DNA of 55,966 bases, taken from assembly GCF_001552615.1 (NCBI RefSeq), contig NZ_BCRN01000025.1:1-55966 (forward strand), given 5' to 3'. Made by a program: the position numbers and the translations under genes. The notes under the pieces are model-generated. The model ran no database searches. It was given only the letters and a program-made list of their open reading frames with translations, and was not told the DNA's origin. Below, one piece after another: positions 25,627 through 33,749 of the stretch (positions are counted from its first letter, which is position 1; each line of letters starts with the position of its first letter). The stretch comes from Millisia brevis NBRC 105863 (lineage in GTDB: Bacteria > Actinomycetota > Actinomycetes > Mycobacteriales > Mycobacteriaceae).

Positions 25627-27146
25627 TCGAGTCCCGGCCCCGGCCGGCGGTGATCCTCGACGCCGTCGCGGCCGGGTTCGCCCGGCTGCTGCGCCTGCAC
25701 GGTGTGGCGGTCTCCCCGGCCGAGACGATCGAGATCCGCCGGGTCCTCGCCCTCGTCGGCGCCCGGGATCTCGACATGCTGCGGGCCGCGCTGCGCGCGA
25801 CGTGTGCGAAGTACCAGCACGAGCAGGCGCCCTTCGACCTCGTCTTCGACGCGATGTTCGTCGGCGCCGCCACAGCCGAATCGGATGAGGTGCGCAATCA
25901 TCCACGCGCGCAGGTCTCCTCGGGTGCCCTTCCCGACGAATTCGAGATCTCCGACGACGCCGACCTCGGCAAGTACGCCGACTACAACGAGCGGGCGGCC
26001 GAGGTGGGCGATCATTTCGACACCCCGGAGAAGGAGAAGGGGTTCAACCCGCACAAGGACGACGACGATCTGTCGATCACCGGTGGCGACTCGGAACTGT
26101 CGGTCGACTCGCAGGCCGAGTCGGGCAAGCGCGGTGTCGAGTTCACCGTCGAGGTCGACCGGGCGGCGACCGCCAACGCCGGTGCGCTGTCGGAGGGTTC
26201 GACGATCGCCTCGGAATCGGCGATGTCCTGGGACGACCCGCGTGGCATCCTCGACTGGCTCGATTCCTACGATGCCCGTTCGATCTACAGCACCGCCGAC
26301 GACGGCGAGATCCCCACACAGGAACAGATCGAACGGCTGCTCGCGGCGGTGGAGAACTTCATCGCCGCCCTCGCCGAGCGCACCGCGGCGTCGGGGGTCT
26401 CCGGGCCGCCGTCCGGACGGCTGCGCACCGATACCGGTCCGAGCCGCTGGGAGATCGAGGAGGGGTGCCGGGAGGTCCTGCGCCGGATGCGCGGCGCCCA
26501 TCGCCCCAAGCCGCGGCGGACCGGCCACGGGCGGCTCGACATGCGCCGCACCTCGCGGGCCGGAATGCGCACCGACGGTGTGCCTTTCGAGCTGCGGGTG
26601 ATGCAGCCGCATCCGGAGCCGGTGCGCCTGCTGATCTTGGCCGACGTCTCGCTGTCGGTGCGGCCGATCACCGCGTTCACCCTGCGGCTCGCCCAGACCA
26701 TGCGGCGGCGGTCCCGGCGGGCGACCGTGCTCGCCTTCGTCGACCGGCCCGTCGAGGTGACCGACATCCTCAGTGCGAGCACCGGCGACGACGCTCTCGC
26801 CGAGGTGCTGTCCTCCCCGGAACTCGACCTGGAGGGGTCGAGCGACTACGGGAAGATGTTCACCGAGGTACTCGGGCGCTACGGCGACTACGTCACGCGG
26901 CGGACCTCGGTGCTGATCGTCGGCGACGGCCGGTCCAATGGCCTCGACCCGAAGGTCGACGCGATGGAGGAGTTGGCCCGCAAGGTCCACCGCGTCGCTT
27001 GGGTGACCCCCGAGCAGGAGCGGTACTGGTCGCAGGCGATGTGCGCCATGGGCGACTACGCCGAGCACTGCGATGCGGTGGTCGTCGCCCGCGACGCACA
27101 CGAACTGATCGCCCGCGCCCCCCTGCTGGGCTCCGCCCTGCGCTGA
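25623..27146 (+). CDS. VWA-domain (CoxE-like) protein, partner of the MoxR ATPase
   Basis: 507 aa. The C-terminal ~200 residues are a von Willebrand A domain with an intact MIDAS motif DVSLS (341-345) and a later Thr/Asp region LIVGDGRSNGLDPKVDAM. The N-terminal half is helical, then a long acidic low-complexity middle (about 100-210). The arrangement matches CoxE-type proteins, which pair with MoxR/CoxD ATPases to mature enzymes such as CO dehydrogenase. The ATG overlaps the moxR stop (ATGA), so the two subunits are co-translated. No CO dehydrogenase genes lie nearby; the neighbouring oxidoreductase is Mno. Confidence 0.88.
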   Translation: MIESRPRPAVILDAVAAGFARLLRLHGVAVSPAETIEIRRVLALVGARDLDMLRAALRATCAKYQHEQAPFDLVFDAMFVGAATAESDEVRNHPRAQVSSGALPDEFEISDDADLGKYADYNERAAEVGDHFDTPEKEKGFNPHKDDDDLSITGGDSELSVDSQAESGKRGVEFTVEVDRAATANAGALSEGSTIASESAMSWDDPRGILDWLDSYDARSIYSTADDGEIPTQEQIERLLAAVENFIAALAERTAASGVSGPPSGRLRTDTGPSRWEIEEGCREVLRRMRGAHRPKPRRTGHGRLDMRRTSRAGMRTDGVPFELRVMQPHPEPVRLLILADVSLSVRPITAFTLRLAQTMRRRSRRATVLAFVDRPVEVTDILSASTGDDALAEVLSSPELDLEGSSDYGKMFTEVLGRYGDYVTRRTSVLIVGDGRSNGLDPKVDAMEELARKVHRVAWVTPEQERYWSQAMCAMGDYAEHCDAVVVARDAHELIARAPLLGSALR

Positions 27147-27256
27147 TCGGACCGGTCGACCGCTCGGGTGGGATCCGGGGATGGATCGGTGCCGACTCCC
27201 GCTCGGCAGGTTAGGCTCTCCGTCGGCCGTAGGGGCGGCCGGATTGGGGGGATGCG

Positions 27257-28063
27257 GTGCTCGGGGTGGATACGACCACATTGCGTGGGCGTCTGGTTCT
27301 GGTGATCGTGCGGATGGTCGGTTCGTTGGTGGCCATCGCGGTCGTGCTCGGCGGCTTCGTCTGGCTGACCAACCGGGGCAGCGCAGCCGCCGGTGATGAC
27401 ATCGCGGCCTCGGGCGCGGGCTTCACCGAGGAGCTCTTTCCGACGCTCGAGCCGAGGCCGCAGCTCGTGCCGGATTACACCCCGCCGCTCGGGTTCCCTA
27501 CGAGCCAGCTTCGTGACCTGCCGCCCGATCCGGAGCCCAGCGGCGGCTTGCGGACGATCAATACGATCTACGGGATCTCGTACAGCGTTCCGGCCGATTG
27601 GTATGCCGGGTCGGGCGCGGTCACCAGTTGGCCCGACGGGACCGACTCGCGGTACAACGGAATTGCGACCGGTGGTGACGGGTACTGTCCGTTGAACGAC
27701 AACTCGACCGTGCGGACGGCCATGCGGAGGGCCAACGCTCTACCTCTCGATGAGGCCGCGTTGACATATGCGCGGACTGCGGAAGCGATTTGGGCACATG
27801 CGGGGTCGGTTCGGATCGAGGGGCCCGTCTCGTTGACCACAGCGTCGGGCGAACCTGCCGTACGGTACACCGCGCTTATCGACGATATTCCTGTCGATGA
27901 CGAGTGCACACCGACGTCGGAGACTTTCGACGTCGTCGCCCTGCGTGGATACGCGGGCGCCGAAACGGTTGTATTCGTGGCGGAGCGGAAGATCGGTGTC
28001 GACCGTGAGTTTCCGGAAAGCGTTGTGGACGAGATTGTTTCCTCTTTGCGGGAGACCAGCTGA
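27257..28063 (+). CDS. Hypothetical membrane-anchored or secreted protein, first gene of a three-gene cassette
   Basis: 268 aa. One N-terminal hydrophobic segment (about residues 12-36, LVLVIVRMVGSLVAIAVVLGGFVWL) without a clear cleavage site, so probably a signal anchor. Then a Pro-rich linker and an extracytoplasmic domain beginning near ISYSVPADWYAGSG. Two cysteines (GDGYCPLND and DDECTPTS) could form a disulfide outside the cell. The domain layout resembles small actinobacterial lipoprotein/sensor-like proteins of unknown role. No function is assigned. The stop overlaps the next start as TGATG. GTG start with GGGGGGATG upstream. Confidence 0.75.
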   Translation: MLGVDTTTLRGRLVLVIVRMVGSLVAIAVVLGGFVWLTNRGSAAAGDDIAASGAGFTEELFPTLEPRPQLVPDYTPPLGFPTSQLRDLPPDPEPSGGLRTINTIYGISYSVPADWYAGSGAVTSWPDGTDSRYNGIATGGDGYCPLNDNSTVRTAMRRANALPLDEAALTYARTAEAIWAHAGSVRIEGPVSLTTASGEPAVRYTALIDDIPVDDECTPTSETFDVVALRGYAGAETVVFVAERKIGVDREFPESVVDEIVSSLRETS

Positions 28064-29274
28064 TGCTCCAGGAGTTTCGCGGCAGTCCGAGGGAGGTTGC
28101 TGGTCTGAGCAAGTTGGCCACCGAGATCGGCGGCGATATTCGTGCGGTCGCGACGTACGTGCGCGAGTACGGGTACTACGAATCGGAAGGCCAGATTCTC
28201 CGGTCTGCCTCATCGGTCCTGTCGGCGTACTGCACCCTTGCGTCCGATCGATTGGCGGACCGCGTCCTTGAATGCGAGGACATCGGTATCGAACTCAACC
28301 GCGCCGCGTGGCTCTATGACACCTCGGAGGCAGAGAACTACGAGTTGCTGAACCTCAACATCGTCCATCCCGACGGGCAGTGGTCCTCCACCGTGCCGGA
28401 ACCGGGGCGCGCCAGAAACTATCCGTCGGCGGCCGCGTACTCGCGGGCCGAGGAGCCCACGCTCCCCGCGCCGGACCCGCCGGCCGACGATCTGGCCCAG
28501 GTGATTCGCGACGCCACCGATTGGCTCGGCGATGTGGACGGTGCCATTGCGGACACCATCGGGCGCAGCCCGGTCCAGACGATCATGCTGCCGATCAGCG
28601 GCAACTGGAATGTCCTGCGGTCGGTCGGCGCGGCCTACGCCACCGCGGGGGAGGCGATGCGGGTCGGCGCCGACAACCTGGCGGCGGGTGTTCGGCAGGT
28701 CGATCCGCATTGGGACGGGCGGGCCGCGGTGGCGTTCACCGAGCACGCCGGGCTGGTCGAAAAGGCGATTCGAGCGGAGCAACCGGTCGGCGAGATGATC
28801 GACATGATGCTCAACCTCGCGGCCGACAAGATCCGCGACGGCATCGGTCACATCATCTCGACATTCGAGGACGAACTGGCGCGCCTGGTCGAGGTCGACA
28901 ACGGCTACGAGGCCGTCCGCCTGGTGCTCAAGAGACTGTCCGGGTGGGTCGGTGCGACGATCACCGTGTACGAGATCGCCCAGATCCTCCACAACGCCTA
29001 CAACCGGGCGATGGAGCTCAAGGAGTCCATCGAGCGGGTGGTCGACTCGATTCGGACCGCTTTGGACTTCCTGTCCGATCCCGCCGAGCGCACCGAGCAG
29101 TTCGTCCGCGACAAGCTGTCACCGGTCCTGGAGCCCATCGGCGAGGCGGCGGAAAAGGCCCGGATCGTGCAGACGGTGATGGCGGGCGGCGAAGGGGCCA
29201 TCGACATCGCCGAAGCGCCCGACGAGCCGTACACGACCGGTTTCGGCACGCAGCCCTGGCAGGACGCGACGTGA
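28063..29274 (+). CDS. Type VII secretion-like (EspC/WXG100-like) protein, function unknown
   Basis: 403 aa, almost wholly helical. The N-terminal ~100 residues look EspC-like and end in YDTSE (85-89), which fits the YxxxD/E export motif of mycobacterial type VII secretion. A second helical hairpin (about 185-270) contains WDG (217-219) at its turn, as in WXG100 proteins. A hydrophobic helix (GWVGATITVYEIAQIL, 295-309) follows. The C-terminal ~80 residues show no recognisable toxin domain. It probably represents an exported or surface protein, with the upstream anchored protein and downstream 134-aa protein as partners. No ESX core gene is in the window, so the export route is inference. Confidence 0.65.
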   Translation: MLQEFRGSPREVAGLSKLATEIGGDIRAVATYVREYGYYESEGQILRSASSVLSAYCTLASDRLADRVLECEDIGIELNRAAWLYDTSEAENYELLNLNIVHPDGQWSSTVPEPGRARNYPSAAAYSRAEEPTLPAPDPPADDLAQVIRDATDWLGDVDGAIADTIGRSPVQTIMLPISGNWNVLRSVGAAYATAGEAMRVGADNLAAGVRQVDPHWDGRAAVAFTEHAGLVEKAIRAEQPVGEMIDMMLNLAADKIRDGIGHIISTFEDELARLVEVDNGYEAVRLVLKRLSGWVGATITVYEIAQILHNAYNRAMELKESIERVVDSIRTALDFLSDPAERTEQFVRDKLSPVLEPIGEAAEKARIVQTVMAGGEGAIDIAEAPDEPYTTGFGTQPWQDAT

Positions 29275-29675
29275 CCGGCCGCTTCGACCCGGCGGATCTG
29301 CCGCCGGAGATGGCCCGCGCCTATCGGATCGTCGAGCGCGCCGCTGACGACCTCGCGACCCTGACCGCCCGCGCCGAGCGCGAGCGCGGAAAGCCGATCG
29401 TCGTCGACGCCGACTATCTGCGCCGGCTCGCGGAACTGCCCGACGCCGGACCGCAGTTGCGTGCGTTCGCCGAGCGCGTCGAGCGCGGCGAGTCCGAGTG
29501 GGACGACATCGAACACGACTGCCGGCCGCTGCCACCGGAGGTCGACGCGATCCGGCGGTCCGCGAACTTCGAGTGGGCGCTGCGGCCATCCCTGCGGGAG
29601 CGGGACCCGGACCCCGACGTCGGGCGACCATACCGGTTGACGTGGGTCGATCCCGTCGAACGGCGGGGTTCGTGA
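29271..29675 (+). CDS. Small hypothetical cytosolic protein, last gene of the cassette
   Basis: 134 aa, charged, no signal or membrane segment. It is rich in Arg/Glu/Asp with helical runs (MARAYRIVERAADDLATL; FAERVERGESEWDDIEHD) and ends WVDPVERRGS. The GTG overlaps the stop of the WXG-like gene (GTGA), so it is translated with it. It could be a chaperone or an immunity-like partner of the exported protein. Nothing in the sequence proves either. Confidence 0.65.
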   Translation: MTGRFDPADLPPEMARAYRIVERAADDLATLTARAERERGKPIVVDADYLRRLAELPDAGPQLRAFAERVERGESEWDDIEHDCRPLPPEVDAIRRSANFEWALRPSLRERDPDPDVGRPYRLTWVDPVERRGS

Positions 29676-29705
29676 CCCCCGATCGGGCGCCTGACCGATC
29701 GGGCA

Positions 29706-29734
29706 GGACTCCAGTCCGAATAGCGCAGTAAGCT
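29706..29734 (+). promoter_or_regulatory. Leaderless-type promoter of the ErcA-like operon with palindrome GGACT-CC-AGTCC
   Basis: TAAGCT (29729-29734) fits a TANNNT -10 box and ends 7 nt before the ATG at 29742, so the transcript probably starts at the start codon. A perfect palindrome GGACTccAGTCC (29706-29717) sits at about -30. The same half-sites occur before mftF. Confidence 0.5.
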
Positions 29735-29741
29735 GGGTCAC

Positions 29742-30944
29742 ATGTCCGTGGAGAGTGTCGTCGGTGATGCTGCCGCGGCGCGTGCGTCGACCCTGAATCG
29801 GGTCGTGAAATTCCACGCCCCGGAGATCGTCTTCGGGCCCGGTGCGACGCCCGAGGCGGCGCATGCCGTTCTGCGTCTGGGTGGAGTGCGGCCGCTGTTG
29901 GTTACCGACCCCGGGATCGCGGCGGCCGGTTGGGTCGACGTGGTCGCGGCCGAGTTGGCCGATTGCGGCCTCGAACCGATCATCTGGGACGGTTTGACGC
30001 CCAATCCGAAGGATCACGAGGTCGCCGCCGGATTCGAGGTCTATCGCGACCGCGAATGTGATGTCGTGGTCGGTCTCGGCGGCGGTTCGGTGATGGATGC
30101 CGCCAAGGCGATCGGCACTCTGGCGGGCAATGGCGGCGAGATTCTCGACTTCGAGGGGGTCGATCAGGCGTCGCGCCCGATCCCACCGCTGGTGATGATG
30201 CCGACGACGGCCGGTACCGGTGCGGACGTGTCCCAGTTCTGCATCATCACCGACTCGCAACGCGGCATCAAGATGACGATCCTCGGCCGCTCCCTGGTCC
30301 CGGATATCACCGTCATCGACCCGAAGCTGCTGGTCACCATGCCGGATTGGCTCAGCGCCGCCACCGGCCTCGACGCGTTGACCCACGGCGTCGAGGCGGT
30401 CGTCTCGCTGGCCCACAACCCGCTGACCGACCATCACGCGTTGCGGGCGGTGCGCGCGGTCGTCGACACGCTCGAGCGCACCCTGGACGATCCGAACGAC
30501 ATGGCCGCCCGCACGGTGATGGCTCAGGCGGCGCTCGACGCCGGCCTGGCGTTCACCAACGCGATCCTCGGCGCCGCCCACGCGATGAGCCATCAGGTCG
30601 GCGGCATGCTCGACCTTCCGCACGGGCAGATCAACGGCGTTCTGCTCCCGCACGTCATCCGCTACAACGCCGAGTACGACCCCCATCCCTATCTGCCGAT
30701 CGCCCGCAGCCTCGGCCTGGCCGAGCCGTCGATGCCGGCCTCGGAAGCCGCGGTGCTGGTGGCCGACCGGATCGCCCAACTGGCCGCGAGTGTGGGGGTG
30801 CCGACCGGTCTGGCCGAGATGGGTGTGCGGGTGGACGACATCGATCGACTGGCCAAACAATCACTCGAGGATGCCTGCATGGCGACCAACCCACGCCCGA
30901 GCACCGTGTCCGAGATCGCCGATGTCTTCCGGGCGGCGCTGTGA
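29742..30944 (+). CDS. Iron-containing alcohol dehydrogenase, ErcA-like
   Basis: 400 aa, group III alcohol dehydrogenase. Dinucleotide loop VVGLGGGSVMDAAKAIG, MMPTTAGTGADVSQF, metal ligands in GLDALTHGVEAVVS and HAMSHQVGGMLDLPHGQ are present, so it could be an active alcohol or 1,3-propanediol dehydrogenase. It overlaps a histidine kinase gene by four bases (GTGA). This arrangement matches ErcA/ErcS in Pseudomonas, where the dehydrogenase-like protein is thought to act in signalling, and the M. smegmatis MnoSR locus. Enzyme or sensor partner cannot be decided here. It starts the operon ercA-like, kinase, regulator, mftE. Confidence 0.87.
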   Translation: MSVESVVGDAAAARASTLNRVVKFHAPEIVFGPGATPEAAHAVLRLGGVRPLLVTDPGIAAAGWVDVVAAELADCGLEPIIWDGLTPNPKDHEVAAGFEVYRDRECDVVVGLGGGSVMDAAKAIGTLAGNGGEILDFEGVDQASRPIPPLVMMPTTAGTGADVSQFCIITDSQRGIKMTILGRSLVPDITVIDPKLLVTMPDWLSAATGLDALTHGVEAVVSLAHNPLTDHHALRAVRAVVDTLERTLDDPNDMAARTVMAQAALDAGLAFTNAILGAAHAMSHQVGGMLDLPHGQINGVLLPHVIRYNAEYDPHPYLPIARSLGLAEPSMPASEAAVLVADRIAQLAASVGVPTGLAEMGVRVDDIDRLAKQSLEDACMATNPRPSTVSEIADVFRAAL

Positions 30945-32404
30945 GGACGACCGATCTCGCCCAGCTGACCGGTCTGCGCTCCGGTAAGCCCACGTTCTAT
31001 CCCCAATATCGCGGCGCATCGGCCCGGCTCGAACGGGTGGTCGCCGCCTTGGAGCTGATCTCGCGGGCGCTGGTGCGCACCGTCGAGGGTCCGGAGACGT
31101 TGATCTGCGCGGTGGCCGAGGCCGCCCGCGCGCATCTGAGCGCCCGCTGGGTGATCTTCGCGCTCGCCGACGGGGCACTGCCCGATACGGGTCTGCGCCG
31201 GCTCGTTCTCGGGCCGGATGCCACGCCGTTCCTGGTCGGCGATATGGAGGGGCCACCCCTGCCCGGCGAGGTGGTCGAACTGCTCGACGACCTGCGCACC
31301 GGGGCGGTCGCCGATGAACTCATCGAGCCGAACCACGTCGTCGTACCGATCAACCTGGACGGCGGCACGGTCGGCGCCTTCGCGGCGTGGACGCCCGCAT
31401 CGCGCACCGTCGATGCGACCGACCACACCGTGCTGACTATTCTCGCCTCGCAAACTGCTGTGGCCCTGCAGAACTCGTCGCTCTTCCAGCACGCGGAGCG
31501 GACCGCCGCCGATCTGGCGTCCCGCAACCTCGAGCTCGAATCGACCCAGCGGGAACTCGACGCGGCCGGCCGTCGCCACGTCCTCGACCGGGAACGGCAT
31601 CGCATCGCCCGCGAACTGCACGACAGCGTCACCCAAACGGTGTTGTCCGCCGGCATGCAGGTCGAGGTCCTGCGTCGGCAGATCACCGAGGAGGAGTGGC
31701 ACGACCGCCTCGACCTGGCCAAGGATCTGACGCGCACGGCGGTCGAGCAGCTGCGGGCCGCGATCTACGCGCTGGAGCATTCCGCGGACGACAATCGCTC
31801 GTCCCTGCCGGAGATGTTGCGGCAGTTGGCCGTCGCCCACAAGCCGGACGACCTGTCGGTGTCCTTCGAGGTCAACGGCACGCCCGTCGATCTCCCGGCC
31901 GGCGCCGATCACGGGCTGCTGCGCATCGCCGGCGAGGCGCTGTTCAACACCGCCGCACACTCGGGTGGGTCCTCGGCGGTGCTGCGGCTGACGTACCGCT
32001 CCGACCACGTCGTGCTGGCGGTGGACGACGACGGTGACGGTGACCCCGCCCGGCTGCGCAAACTGTTGCGCATGGGAGATCGGGTGGACTCCGGTGGGCA
32101 CCACCGCGGTCTGTGCAATATGGCCACCCGCAGCCGGGAGTTGGGGGGCGGCCTGGAGATTCGCCGATCCCGCCTCGGTGGCGTGCGGATCCGCGTGCGC
32201 ATCCCCCTGGTCGCCGAGGCCGTGGAGGGTGCCGGCGGCGAGCAACCGCAGTCGACGTCGACGCCCCCCGCGCCCCCATCGGCCACGGTGCCCGCTACCG
32301 TCGCCGGCGCCGGGACCGCGTCGCCCGCCCCCGGATTCGAGGGGCAGGCCGGCGAGGGATCGGTCCCAAGAGAACATGTTTCGTCCGGCAGGAGACAACG
32401 ATGA
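30941..32404 (+). CDS. mnoS: GAF-domain sensor histidine kinase, MnoS-like
   Basis: 487 aa, no membrane segment, so a cytosolic sensor. GAF domain at about residues 40-180, then a coiled linker, HisKA_3 dimerisation helix with RHRIARELHDSVTQT (phospho-His H227), and a HATPase_c domain with GEALFNTAAHSGG (N box), VDDDGDG and GLCNMATRSRELGGGL (G boxes). The ~60 C-terminal residues are Pro/Thr/Ala-rich and disordered. It overlaps the dehydrogenase upstream (GTGA) and the response regulator downstream (ATGA). By synteny with M. smegmatis MnoSR it should sense alcohol status and activate mno. Confidence 0.85.
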   Translation: MRTTDLAQLTGLRSGKPTFYPQYRGASARLERVVAALELISRALVRTVEGPETLICAVAEAARAHLSARWVIFALADGALPDTGLRRLVLGPDATPFLVGDMEGPPLPGEVVELLDDLRTGAVADELIEPNHVVVPINLDGGTVGAFAAWTPASRTVDATDHTVLTILASQTAVALQNSSLFQHAERTAADLASRNLELESTQRELDAAGRRHVLDRERHRIARELHDSVTQTVLSAGMQVEVLRRQITEEEWHDRLDLAKDLTRTAVEQLRAAIYALEHSADDNRSSLPEMLRQLAVAHKPDDLSVSFEVNGTPVDLPAGADHGLLRIAGEALFNTAAHSGGSSAVLRLTYRSDHVVLAVDDDGDGDPARLRKLLRMGDRVDSGGHHRGLCNMATRSRELGGGLEIRRSRLGGVRIRVRIPLVAEAVEGAGGEQPQSTSTPPAPPSATVPATVAGAGTASPAPGFEGQAGEGSVPREHVSSGRRQR

Positions 32405-33066
32405 CCGTCCGTGAGGATGCCGCCAAGACCGACACCGTGCGGTTGCTGTTGGTCGACGACCACGCGATCCTGCGACAGGGCTTGCGCACGGTACTCGACG
32501 CAGAGAGCGACCTCGAGGTGGTCGGCGAGGCCGCCCACGCCGACGAGGCATTGGCCGCGGCAGCACATCTGCGGCCCGACGTCGCCCTGCTCGACCTCAA
32601 GCTGTCCGCCAGCTCGGAACACGAGGGCCTCGAGGTCTGCCGCCGGCTCGCCCGGGCCTACCCGACCATGGGCCTGCTGGTGCTGACGACCTTCCTCGAC
32701 GACCACCTGGTGGTCGACGCGGTGCACGCGGGCGCCCGCGGATACGTCATCAAGGACGTCGACACCACCGAGCTGGTGCGGGCGATCCGGGCGGTCGCGC
32801 GCGGCGAGAGCGCCTTCGACTCGCGCAGCGCCGCGGCGGTGGTGCGCTCGCTCAACGGCCCCTCCGACGACCGCGGCCGGCTGACCGAGCGGGAGCTCGA
32901 AGTGCTGCGCCTGCTGGCGAACGGCTTGTCCAACAACAAGATCGGCGCCCAGCTGTTCATCTCTGCGACGACGGTCAAGTTCCACGTCAGCAACATCATG
33001 CGCAAGCTGGGCGTCAGCCGGCGCGCCGAGGCGGTCTACGCCGCGAGCAAGGGCGGATTGATCTGA
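32401..33066 (+). CDS. mnoR: NarL/LuxR-family response regulator, MnoR-like
   Basis: 221 aa. Receiver domain (residues 10-130) with LLLVDDHAILRQGL (acidic pair), phospho-acceptor D65 in VALLDLKLS and conserved Lys in YVIKDVDTTELV. A LuxR-type helix-turn-helix follows (about 155-215: LTEREVEVLRLLANGLSN-like, then TTVKFHVSNIMRKLGVSRR). It is the cognate partner of the kinase upstream, which it overlaps by ATGA. Expected targets are mno and perhaps its own operon. Its stop codon overlaps the proposed CTG start of mftE. Confidence 0.88.
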   Translation: MTVREDAAKTDTVRLLLVDDHAILRQGLRTVLDAESDLEVVGEAAHADEALAAAAHLRPDVALLDLKLSASSEHEGLEVCRRLARAYPTMGLLVLTTFLDDHLVVDAVHAGARGYVIKDVDTTELVRAIRAVARGESAFDSRSAAAVVRSLNGPSDDRGRLTERELEVLRLLANGLSNNKIGAQLFISATTVKFHVSNIMRKLGVSRRAEAVYAASKGGLI

Positions 33067-33749
33067 CCGCGGATCGACTCGGGGCGGTCCCGGCGACCGC
33101 CACCGGCCGGCACGCCCTGGTGGTCGTACCGGTCGGGTCGCTCGAACAGCACGGCCCGCATCTGCCGCTCGATACCGACACGCGGATCGCGGTCGCCGTC
33201 GCCCGGCAGGTGCCGAACGCGTGGTTGGCCCCGGCGATCGCCTACGGCAACAGCGGTGAGCACGAGGACTTTCCGGGCACGGTGTCGATCGGCGCGGCCG
33301 CCCTGGAGATGGTGCTGGTCGAGTACGGGCGGTCGGTCTGCCGGTGGGCCGACCGCGTCCTGTTCGTCAACGGCCACGGCGGGAACATCCCCGCGGTCCG
33401 GGCGGCCACCGAACTGCTGCGCTACGAGGCCCGCGACGTCGCCTGGTCCCCGTGTGCCCACGCCGGCGCCGACCCGCACGCGGGCCGAACCGAGACCTCG
33501 ATCCTGCTGCACCTCGACGCGGACGTCGTCGGCGACTATCGGGCGGTCGAACCGGTGTCGACCCCGCTGGCGCAACTGTTGCCGCGGCTGCGGACCGAGG
33601 GGGTGCGCGCGGTCTCGCCCTCCGGTGTCCTCGGCGATCCCGCCGCGGCGACCGCGGACGAGGGACGGATGATCCTCGACGCGATGCGCGACGATCTGAT
33701 CGCCCGGGTCGATCGGTGGCTCCCGGATACCTCGGGCCGGCTCGGCTGA
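33063..33749 (+). CDS. mftE: Mycofactocin precursor peptidase MftE (creatininase family), proposed CTG start
   Basis: 228 aa with the start proposed here. Creatininase-fold metal-dependent amidohydrolase. All metal and catalytic blocks are visible: VPVGSLEQHGPHLPLDTDT, GNSGEHEDFPGT, FVNGHGGNIPA, HAGRTETS. MftE releases the C-terminal Val-Tyr-derived AHDP from processed MftA in mycofactocin synthesis. The first standard in-frame start is GTG 33120, which cuts the first strand too close to VPVGS. The frame is open upstream to CTG 33063, which overlaps the mnoR stop (CTGA) and has AAGGG 9 nt before it. The last 214 bp overlap an antisense transporter gene. Confidence 0.85.
   Translation: MTADRLGAVPATATGRHALVVVPVGSLEQHGPHLPLDTDTRIAVAVARQVPNAWLAPAIAYGNSGEHEDFPGTVSIGAAALEMVLVEYGRSVCRWADRVLFVNGHGGNIPAVRAATELLRYEARDVAWSPCAHAGADPHAGRTETSILLHLDADVVGDYRAVEPVSTPLAQLLPRLRTEGVRAVSPSGVLGDPAAATADEGRMILDAMRDDLIARVDRWLPDTSGRLG

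Noticed and set aside
33120-33749. GTG 33120 as the mftE start
   Set aside because: It removes residues needed before VPVGSLEQHG and leaves a 53-bp gap in an operon whose other junctions all overlap; kept only as the fallback start.
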